Positions 1 to 13,180 of a stretch of DNA of 18,645 nucleotides are shown here, piece after piece; position 1 is the first letter of the stretch; every line of letters begins with the position of its first letter. A program made the position numbers and the translations under genes. Origin of the DNA: Paraburkholderia acidipaludis NBRC 101816 (lineage in GTDB: Bacteria > Pseudomonadota > Gammaproteobacteria > Burkholderiales > Burkholderiaceae). Where the stretch lies: assembly GCF_000684975.1 (NCBI RefSeq), contig NZ_BAXZ01000041.1, positions 1-18,645 of the forward strand, written 5' to 3'. The notes under the pieces are model-generated. The model searched no databases. It was not told the DNA's origin and saw nothing but the letters and a program-made list of their open reading frames with translations.

Positions 1-31
1 GCCAGCTAGTTCTCGTTGATCGGTTGTTTCC

Positions 32-55
32 GGGGTTGGCGAAGCCGCCAACCCC
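32..55 (+). terminator. Perfect 10-bp hairpin upstream of tRNA-Trp
   Basis: GGGGTTGGCG (32-41) and CGCCAACCCC (46-55) are exact reverse complements around the 4-nt loop AAGC. The stem is strong but is followed by AAATGGTTT rather than a clean T-tract. It may therefore be a weak terminator for the gene left of the window (a tuf copy is usual here in Burkholderia, inferred only) or a structure guiding 5' processing of the tRNA, which begins 10 nt downstream. Bases 1-31 show no coding signal. Confidence 0.45.
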
Positions 56-64
56 AAATGGTTT

Positions 65-140
65 AGGGGTATAGCTCAACTGGCAGAGCGTCGGTCTCCA
101 AAACCGAAGGTTGGGGGTTCGATTCCCTCTGCCCCTGCCA
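65..140 (+). tRNA. trnW: tRNA-Trp (anticodon CCA)
   Basis: The 76-nt sequence folds as a canonical cloverleaf. The acceptor strand AGGGGTA (65-71) pairs with TGCCCCT (130-136) with one wobble, followed by discriminator G and an encoded CCA end (138-140). The anticodon arm TCGGT-CTCCAAA-ACCGA carries anticodon CCA at 98-100, and the T-arm has the GGTTCGATTCC signature. It reads UGG (Trp). The gene lies just ahead of secE in the same orientation, with only 38 nt between them, so the tRNA is probably cut from a longer transcript that also carries secE-nusG, as is known for tufB-linked tRNAs in other proteobacteria. Confidence 0.97.
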
Positions 141-146
141 ACTTAC

Positions 147-170
147 CGCGCCTTAAGCGCGTTGTTCTTT
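147..170 (+). terminator. Short hairpin with T-rich tail between tRNA-Trp and secE
   Basis: CGCGC (147-151) pairs with GCGCG (157-161) around loop CTTAA and is followed at once by TTGTTCTTT (162-170). The form resembles a weak intrinsic terminator or attenuator lying directly before the secE ribosome binding site (AAGG, 171-174). The stem has only 5 bp, so partial read-through would be expected; it could equally be a 3'-end processing landmark for the tRNA. Confidence 0.35.
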
Positions 171-178
171 AAGGTGTT

Positions 179-559
179 ATGGCGAATCCTTCCGTCGAAA
201 CTGTTAATACTTCCAGCGACAAGCTGATGCTTGCGGCGGGCGTATTGTTGGTGTTGGCCGGGTTCGTAGGGTTCTACTGGCTCGGTAGCCAGGAGTGGTA
301 TGTCCGCGGTGCCGCACTGGCAGTTGGTGTGATCGCGGGGGTGGTAGTCGGTCTTCTTTCGGCGCCCGGCAAGAGCTTCATCGCGTTTGCCAAAGACTCG
401 TACAAGGAAGTTCGCAAGGTCGTCTGGCCGACCCGCAAAGAGGCTACGCAGACGACTCTCGTGGTCTTCGGTTTTGTGCTGGCAATGGCCATCTTTCTGT
501 GGATTTGCGACAAGTCCATCGAATGGGTGATTTTCTCGGCGATTCTGGGTTGGAAATGA
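179..559 (+). CDS. secE: Preprotein translocase subunit SecE
   Basis: Inner-membrane subunit of the SecYEG channel, clamping SecY and required for export and membrane insertion of proteins. The 126-residue product matches the long gammaproteobacterial-type SecE (E. coli 127 aa). Hydrophobic segments lie near residues 17-35, 44-61 and 94-113. The conserved cytoplasmic amphipathic region just before the last segment is plain: AKDSYKEVRKVVWPTRKEA (residues 71-89), including the family hallmark VxWPTRxE. The ATG at 179 follows AAGG at 171-174. The TGA stop is separated from the nusG ATG by a single T, so the two are almost certainly co-transcribed and translationally coupled, the usual arrangement. 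Confidence 0.97.
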   Translation: MANPSVETVNTSSDKLMLAAGVLLVLAGFVGFYWLGSQEWYVRGAALAVGVIAGVVVGLLSAPGKSFIAFAKDSYKEVRKVVWPTRKEATQTTLVVFGFVLAMAIFLWICDKSIEWVIFSAILGWK

Positions 560-560
560 T

Positions 561-1118
561 ATGAGCGATACACCGGCATCCCCGAGCGGAAAACGTTGGT
601 ACGTCGTGCACGCCTACTCCGGCATGGAGAAGAGCGTGCAACGTGCGCTTCAGGAGCGCATCGACCGTGCTGGCATGCAGGACAAGTTTGGCCAGATTCT
701 CGTCCCGACTGAGGAAGTCGTCGAGGTGAAGGGTGGTCACAAATCGGTGACCGAACGTCGTTTCTTCCCGGGCTATGTCCTGGTCGAGATGGAAATGACG
801 GACGAAACTTGGCACCTCGTGAAGAACACGGCCAAGGTAACGGGTTTCGTCGGCGGGGCACGTAATCGTCCGAGCCCGATTTCGCCGCGCGAAGTCGAGA
901 AGATCATGTCGCAGATGCAGGAAGGCGTGGAGAAGCCGCGTCCCAAGACCCTGTTTGAAGTCGGCGAGATGGTTCGTGTGAAGGACGGTCCGTTCACGGA
1001 CTTCAATGGCAGCGTCGAAGAAGTGAACTACGAAAAATCGCGCGTTCGGGTTTCCGTCACCATTTTCGGTCGTGCCACACCGGTCGAACTTGAATTCGGC
1101 CAGGTCGAAAAGCTGTAA
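561..1118 (+). CDS. nusG: Transcription termination/antitermination factor NusG
   Basis: NusG binds the RNA polymerase clamp, raises elongation rate, and through its C-terminal domain contacts Rho or ribosomal protein S10/NusE, coupling transcription to translation. The 185-residue product is close to E. coli NusG (181 aa). The N-terminal NGN domain covers about residues 10-125, with RWYVVHAYSGMEK near the start and RRFFPGYVLVEM at 66-77. A short linker leads to the KOW domain (about 133-185), with the motif GEMVRVKDGPFTDFNGSVEE at 135-154. It begins one base after the secE stop. The next gene, rplK, starts 165 bp later. Confidence 0.98.
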   Translation: MSDTPASPSGKRWYVVHAYSGMEKSVQRALQERIDRAGMQDKFGQILVPTEEVVEVKGGHKSVTERRFFPGYVLVEMEMTDETWHLVKNTAKVTGFVGGARNRPSPISPREVEKIMSQMQEGVEKPRPKTLFEVGEMVRVKDGPFTDFNGSVEEVNYEKSRVRVSVTIFGRATPVELEFGQVEKL

Positions 1119-1128
1119 ATCGAATTCC

Positions 1129-1190
1129 AACGGGTCACGTCTACGGATGCGGCCCGTTCTTTCGTGCTTACGGTCCGCGTTATGGCCGTA
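1129..1190 (+). promoter_or_regulatory. Two imperfect hairpins in the nusG-rplK gap
   Basis: AACGGGTC (1129-1136) can pair with GGCCCGTT (1151-1158), 8 bp with one wobble, followed by CTTTCG. TACGGTC (1169-1175) can pair with GGCCGTA (1184-1190), 7 bp with one wobble. The first could be a weak terminator after nusG. In E. coli, L1 represses the rplKA mRNA by binding a leader structure upstream of rplK, and this gap is the right place for such a site; whether these stems resemble the L1 site of 23S rRNA was not tested. No convincing -35/-10 pair was found in the 165-bp gap. Confidence 0.3.
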
Positions 1191-1283
1191 GAGGAGCGTC
1201 AGTAGTCCAGCAGCGGCAGTACGCCGGACGAAAGCGCGCTATCACTCACCTGAACGCTCACGCGTTCCAACGAGGTTTTCAAC

Positions 1284-1715
1284 ATGGCAAAGAAAATCAT
1301 CGGCTTTATCAAGCTGCAGATTCCTGCAGGTAAAGCCAACCCGTCGCCGCCGGTCGGTCCCGCACTGGGCCAGCGCGGCCTGAACATCATGGAGTTCTGC
1401 AAGGCGTTCAACGCGCAGACTCAAGCGATGGAACCGGGTCTGCCGGTGCCGGTCGTCATCACGGCATTCGCGGACAAGAGCTTCACGTTCATCCTGAAGA
1501 CGCCGCCGGCTACGGTTCTGATCAAGAAGGCAGCGAAGGTCGACAAGGGTTCGGCCAAGCCGCACACCGACAAGGTTGCCACGATCACGCGCGCTCAGGC
1601 TGAAGAAATCGCCAAGACCAAGATGCCGGATCTTACGGCAGCGGATATGGACGCAGCGGTCCGCACGATCGCTGGCAGCGCCCGTTCGATGGGCATCGTC
1701 GTGGAGGGCGTGTAA
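1284..1715 (+). CDS. rplK: 50S ribosomal protein L11
   Basis: L11 binds the GTPase-associated region of 23S rRNA at the base of the L7/L12 stalk and takes part in factor-dependent GTP hydrolysis and the stringent response through RelA. At 143 residues it is the family's length (E. coli 142). The N-terminal domain (about 1-70) carries the proline-rich segment NPSPPVGPALGQRGLNIMEF (19-38), including the prolines at 22 and 23 that shape the thiostrepton site. The C-terminal rRNA-binding domain follows from about 75. GAGG at 1272-1275 precedes the ATG. The stop codon TAA is directly followed by the rplA ATG. Confidence 0.98.
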   Translation: MAKKIIGFIKLQIPAGKANPSPPVGPALGQRGLNIMEFCKAFNAQTQAMEPGLPVPVVITAFADKSFTFILKTPPATVLIKKAAKVDKGSAKPHTDKVATITRAQAEEIAKTKMPDLTAADMDAAVRTIAGSARSMGIVVEGV

Positions 1716-2411
1716 ATGGCTAAGGTTTCGAAGCGTCAAAAGGCACTCGCCGCCAAGGTCGACAGCCAGAAGCTGTACCCGATCGCCGACGCGCTGTCGC
1801 TCGTGAAGGAATGCGCCACGGCGAAGTTCGACGAGTCGATCGACGTCGCTGTTCAACTCGGCATCGATGCGAAGAAGTCGGACCAGGTCGTTCGCGGCTC
1901 GGTCGTGCTGCCCGCAGGCACCGGCAAGTCGGTTCGCGTTGCTGTGTTCGCGCAAGGTGAGAAGGCCGAGCAGGCTAAGGCAGCCGGCGCCGAAATCGTC
2001 GGTATGGAAGACCTCGCCGAGCAGATCAAGGGCGGCAACCTGAACTTCGACATCGTGATCGCTTCGCCGGACACGATGCGCGTTGTCGGTACGCTCGGTC
2101 AGATTCTCGGCCCGCGTGGCCTGATGCCGAACCCGAAGGTCGGCACCGTGACGCCGGACGTCGCCACCGCGGTCAAGAACGCGAAGGCGGGTCAGGTGCA
2201 GTTCCGTGTCGACAAGGCCGGTATCATCCACGCGACCATCGGCCGTGCATCGTTTGAGCCGACCGCGCTGCGCACCAACCTGGACGCGCTCCTCGACGCG
2301 CTGACCAAGGCGAAGCCGGCAACGAGCAAGGGCGTGTACCTGCGCAAGATCGCGGTTTCGAGCACGATGGGCGTCGGCGTTCGCGTCGATCAGTCGTCGC
2401 TCGCAGCGTAA
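1716..2411 (+). CDS. rplA: 50S ribosomal protein L1
   Basis: L1 forms the mobile L1 stalk beside the ribosomal E site and helps release deacylated tRNA. In E. coli it is also the translational repressor of its own rplK-rplA mRNA. The product has 231 residues (E. coli 234) and carries the family signature in residues 115-141, containing SPDTMRVVGTLGQILGPRG and LMPNPK. The ATG abuts the rplK stop with no gap. Its Shine-Dalgarno GGAGGG (1703-1708) lies inside the last rplK codons, which implies translational coupling. The TAA is followed 8 nt later by a strong hairpin. Confidence 0.98.
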   Translation: MAKVSKRQKALAAKVDSQKLYPIADALSLVKECATAKFDESIDVAVQLGIDAKKSDQVVRGSVVLPAGTGKSVRVAVFAQGEKAEQAKAAGAEIVGMEDLAEQIKGGNLNFDIVIASPDTMRVVGTLGQILGPRGLMPNPKVGTVTPDVATAVKNAKAGQVQFRVDKAGIIHATIGRASFEPTALRTNLDALLDALTKAKPATSKGVYLRKIAVSSTMGVGVRVDQSSLAA

Positions 2412-2735
2412 TAGTTTTGCCGCGCTGCGGTCCCAAAAGGGTCGCAGCGCGGATTTAAAGGGCTTTGGGCGGTTGTGCGCTGGCAGTCTCGCATCGTGCA
2501 ACCGGTTGTCAAAGACCGTTGGCGGAAATGCAGCAGTTGGGTGTTTCCTTAATGCAAAGCCAACGCAGATGGCGAACCCGAAAAGGTTTTGAAGTGCTGT
2601 AGCGAGCGGGAGCGGGCGGCAACGTCCACGAACGCAAACTGAGTTACTCCGGACTGGTCGGTCGCCGTTGTTGAATGCGGCACGCATGGCAAACGCAGGT
2701 GCGAAAGCGATGGGTGTCGAATCTGGAGGTTAACC
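2412..2735 (+). promoter_or_regulatory. Long rplJ leader region (324 nt, no gene)
   Basis: This non-coding gap separates rplKA from rplJL. It holds the strong hairpin at 2420-2452 and a second long inverted repeat, GGTTGTGCG (2471-2479) with CGTGCAACC (2495-2503), 9 bp including two wobbles. It ends with the rplJ Shine-Dalgarno GGAGG (2725-2729). In E. coli and many other bacteria, L10 or its complex with L7/L12 binds the rplJ mRNA leader and represses translation, so an L10-type autoregulatory leader is the likely content; this is inferred from position and length. I saw no strong sigma70 promoter and no open frame with a credible ribosome binding site. Confidence 0.5.
2420..2452 (+). terminator. 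Strong hairpin after rplA
   Basis: CCGCGCTGCG (2420-2429) and CGCAGCGCGG (2443-2452) are exact reverse complements. An inner CCC/GGG pairing around AAAA extends the stem. It begins 8 nt after the rplA stop. The downstream sequence ATTTAAAG gives only three consecutive T residues, so termination is probably partial. It may serve as an attenuator between rplKA and rplJL or as an mRNA 3'-end stabiliser. Confidence 0.55.
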
Positions 2736-3233
2736 GTGCCACTGAACAAAGAAGGTAAGCAGGCCGTCGTGGCTGAAGTCTCCGCGCAAGTCGCGAAGGC
2801 TCAGACCGTCGTGTTGGCCGAGTATCGTGGAATCGCGGTTGGCGATCTGACCAAGCTGCGCGCGAAAGCGCGTGAGCAGCAGGTGTACCTCCGCGTGTTG
2901 AAGAACACGCTGGCGCGTCGCGCCGTTGAAGGTACCCCGTTTGCTCCGCTGGCAGAGCAGATGACTGGTCCCCTGATCTACGGCATCTCGGAAGATGCCA
3001 TTGCTGCAGCGAAGGTCGTCAATGACTTCGCCAAGGGCAATGACAAGTTGATCATCAAGGCCGGTTCCTACGAAGGCAAGGTGATGGACAAGGCGGGCGT
3101 GCAAGCGCTGGCCAACATCCCGAGCCGCGAAGAACTGCTCTCGAAGCTGCTGTTCGTTATGCAAGCTCCGGTTTCCGGCATGGCGCGTGCTCTGGCCGCG
3201 CTGGCGGAGAAGAAGCAAGCAGAAGCTGCCTGA
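2736..3233 (+). CDS. rplJ: 50S ribosomal protein L10 (GTG start)
   Basis: L10 anchors dimers of L7/L12 to the ribosome, forming the stalk that recruits translation factors; in E. coli it also represses its own mRNA. The 165-residue product equals the E. coli length. The N-terminal rRNA-binding part begins MPLNKEGKQAVVAEV and includes VVLAEYRGIAVGDLTKLR near residues 26-43. The C-terminal alanine/lysine-rich helix (LAALAEKKQAEAA) is the L7/L12-binding tail. The start is GTG at 2736, chosen because GGAGG at 2725-2729 sits 6 nt upstream and the following residues match the family start. rplL follows after 78 nt. Confidence 0.97.
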   Translation: MPLNKEGKQAVVAEVSAQVAKAQTVVLAEYRGIAVGDLTKLRAKAREQQVYLRVLKNTLARRAVEGTPFAPLAEQMTGPLIYGISEDAIAAAKVVNDFAKGNDKLIIKAGSYEGKVMDKAGVQALANIPSREELLSKLLFVMQAPVSGMARALAALAEKKQAEAA

Positions 3234-3311
3234 TTTCAGGCCGGCGAACGAACACGGGCAAGCGAGAAGGATCGCTAGCTGTTTCCGAATTCAAATCTGG
3301 AGTAATTTCAA

Positions 3312-3689
3312 ATGGCAATCGCAAAAGAAGACATCCTCGAAGCCGTTGGCTCGATGTCGGTTCTCGAACTGAACGAACTGGTCAAGGCTTTCGAAGAGAA
3401 GTTTGGCGTGTCGGCAGCTGCTGTGGCAGTCGCTGGCCCGGCAGGCGGCGCTGGTGCAGCTGCAGCTGCTGAAGAGCAGACCGAATTCACGGTCAACCTG
3501 CTTGAAGCAGGCGCAAACAAGGTGTCGGTCATCAAGGCCGTTCGCGAACTGACGGGTCTCGGCTTGAAGGAAGCGAAGGATCTGGTCGACGGTGCACCGA
3601 AGCCCGTGAAGGAAGCGGTGCCCAAGGCTGCTGCTGAAGAAGCGAAGAAGAAGCTGGAAGAAGCCGGCGCGAAGGCTGAAATCAAGTAA
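3312..3689 (+). CDS. rplL: 50S ribosomal protein L7/L12
   Basis: L7/L12 is the multi-copy flexible stalk protein that recruits EF-Tu, EF-G and other GTPases and stimulates their GTP hydrolysis. The 125-residue product shows the three usual parts: an N-terminal dimerisation helix region (about 1-33), an alanine/glycine-rich hinge (about 34-53, with AVAGPAGGAGAAAAA), and a globular factor-binding domain (about 56-125) with KVSVIKAVRELTGLGLKEAK at 70-89. GGAG at 3299-3302 lies 9 nt before the ATG. A terminator-like hairpin begins 19 nt after the end. Confidence 0.98.
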   Translation: MAIAKEDILEAVGSMSVLELNELVKAFEEKFGVSAAAVAVAGPAGGAGAAAAAEEQTEFTVNLLEAGANKVSVIKAVRELTGLGLKEAKDLVDGAPKPVKEAVPKAAAEEAKKKLEEAGAKAEIK

Positions 3690-4065
3690 GTTTCAGCGCG
3701 CTGTGCGAAGGCTGGCGGTTTTTACACCGCCGGCCTTTTTGTGCTTTGTGGATTCTGCGTTTTTGTGTTCGATTTTTCAGGAGTCGGAGGCGGGATGCGG
3801 AACCCAGAAGCCAAAGAAAAACGTCTTTCGCCGGGTGCAAGCTGCAAGAGCACTACCCAGGCGCACGACGCTTCTCTTTGTCTTCTGAAGCGACTGCAGA
3901 AGGCAAGTTTGGTCGGGCAGCGGGCAAGTTATGACAAGCCGAAATCCGTTGCCGTCAGCCAGCGGTTGGTAGAGGCCAACCACCAAGCTTCCAGGGCTCG
4001 CGCAGCCATCGGGTCTCAGTCGGTGAACACTCGGGTCGTCCTACCCGCCGTGATTCGGAGATCGT
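3690..4065 (+). promoter_or_regulatory. rplL-rpoB intergenic leader (376 nt, no gene)
   Basis: This region contains the attenuator-like hairpin at 3708-3740 and then about 325 nt of untranslated leader before rpoB. Smaller inverted repeats lie at 3964-3981 (GGTTGG/CCAACC, loop TAGAGG) and 4032-4047 (CGGGT/ACCCG), the latter just ahead of the rpoB Shine-Dalgarno CGGAG (4056-4060). In E. coli the equivalent gap holds a partial terminator and an RNase III processing site. No RNase III-like long duplex was found here, and no convincing promoter. Open frames through the region lack ribosome binding sites and run out of frame into rpoB. Confidence 0.5.
3708..3740 (+). terminator. Intrinsic terminator/attenuator after rplL
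   Basis: AAGGCTGGCGGT (3708-3719) pairs with ACCGCCGGCCTT (3726-3737), 12 bp with one wobble around loop TTTTAC, followed by a run of five T (3736-3740). This is a well-formed intrinsic terminator. Because rpoB downstream has no visible promoter of its own, it probably acts as an attenuator with partial read-through, setting the known excess of stalk protein over RNA polymerase subunits. Confidence 0.85.
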
Positions 4066-8172
<4,107 letters not shown>

Positions 8173-8193
8173 TCGGACTACGGAGAGAAGGCA

Positions 8194-12444
<4,251 letters not shown>

Positions 12445-12498
12445 GCAACGTGGCGGCGCCAGCCGCCTCCTGCCGAAACTTCGCCGATATGGCGTCGC

Positions 12499-12532
12499 AA
12501 AGCCGTCCGGTTTCGACCGGACGGCTTTTTTT
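12499..12532 (+). terminator. Intrinsic terminator after rpoC
   Basis: AAAGCCGTCCGGT (12499-12511) and ACCGGACGGCTTT (12516-12528) are exact reverse complements, a 13-bp stem with loop TTCG, ending in a run of seven T (12526-12532). It is the clearest terminator in the window and closes the secE-to-rpoC block. The following 164 bp up to the small membrane gene are GC-rich with no confident promoter. Confidence 0.95.
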
Positions 12533-12683
12533 ATTTGTGGCGGCTCCGGGTTGTGTGGACTGCGGCCTCGTGCCGCAGTGCTGGCGCGGCCCGCTGCGTG
12601 CCGGAGTGCCGCGTGCTAACGTAGCGCGCCACGTCTGCGCTCGTGCGGATCTTCGTACGGCACGGATGGTGTTATCTGAATCT

Positions 12684-12688
12684 GGAGG
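12684..12688 (+). promoter_or_regulatory. Shine-Dalgarno deciding the start of the small membrane protein
   Basis: GGAGG, 8 nt before ATG 12697, is a near-perfect ribosome binding site. It favours this start over the upstream in-frame GTG at 12643, which has none. Confidence 0.8.
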
Positions 12689-12696
12689 CGGTAATC

Positions 12697-13023
12697 ATGT
12701 GGTTGGTCGGGGTCGGTCTCATCCTGAATCTGGTGGCGTGCATCGCCATTTTTTCGCATCTGCTGCATAGCGTCGGGGCGCAGTCGGCCGCGATGTTCTT
12801 CGCGACGTTCCTCGTCCTCTGGGCGTTCCTGATCATCGGCTTCATCATGCAGCTCGCCGGCAAGGTGAAGATGGGCGCCGTACTGCTTGCGCTCGGCTCG
12901 CTCCTGCTCGTGGCGGGCGGTGTCGTGCTGTTGCCGGTGGGCCTGCTCGTGGCTGTCGCGATCGTGGCCGGTATCGTGACGATTGTCGGTGCGCTTCAGC
13001 GCGCCGGACGGCGCATGCCCTGA
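12697..13023 (+). CDS. Small multi-pass membrane protein of unknown function
   Basis: I do not recognise a named family. The 108-residue product is very hydrophobic, with likely transmembrane segments near residues 3-23, 31-53, 60-79 and 80-100, and short charged loops: KVK at 56-58 and a basic tail QRAGRRMP at 101-108. No signal cleavage site, catalytic motif or cysteine pair is evident. The ATG at 12697 is chosen because GGAGG (12684-12688) lies 8 nt upstream. The frame is open further upstream to a GTG at 12643, but that start has no Shine-Dalgarno and would add 18 residues with three basic residues (MRIFVRHGW). It sits between the rpoC terminator and recQ, 157 bp before the latter, so it is probably its own small transcription unit. 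Its function cannot be inferred from context. Confidence 0.8.
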   Translation: MWLVGVGLILNLVACIAIFSHLLHSVGAQSAAMFFATFLVLWAFLIIGFIMQLAGKVKMGAVLLALGSLLLVAGGVVLLPVGLLVAVAIVAGIVTIVGALQRAGRRMP

Positions 13024-13123
13024 GGCAAGGCCAGGACGCGCGTTTTCCTCGTCTTTCCCCTGCATTTCCCAGGCCGAACGGCCAATCTTCGCGGCCATGG
13101 CGGTCAAGGCACGCCCGGGTTGG

Positions 13124-13129
13124 TAAAAT
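13124..13129 (+). promoter_or_regulatory. Candidate -10 element upstream of recQ
   Basis: TAAAAT (13124-13129) is a good sigma70 -10 match, standing out in a GC-rich gap 51 nt before the recQ ATG. The best-placed -35 (CGGTCA, 13101-13106, 17-bp spacing) matches only three of six consensus bases, so the promoter call is tentative. Confidence 0.4.
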
Positions 13130-13180
13130 CCGGTCCACTGCCTTTGCTTCGCGCTTTTCTACCGACCCGTCGCCGCCTTC

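Noticed and set aside
1157..1185. TTCTTT and TTATGG at 17-bp spacing as an rplK promoter
   Set aside because: Both boxes are poor matches and fall inside possible hairpin arms; not convincing.
1242..2687. Antisense frame of 481 codons across rplK-rplA
   Set aside because: Shadow of two canonical ribosomal genes, rich in Arg/Leu/Asp from reversed GC codons.
12643..12696. Upstream GTG start extending the small membrane protein by 18 residues
   Set aside because: No ribosome binding site before GTG 12643, while GGAGG is well placed before ATG 12697.
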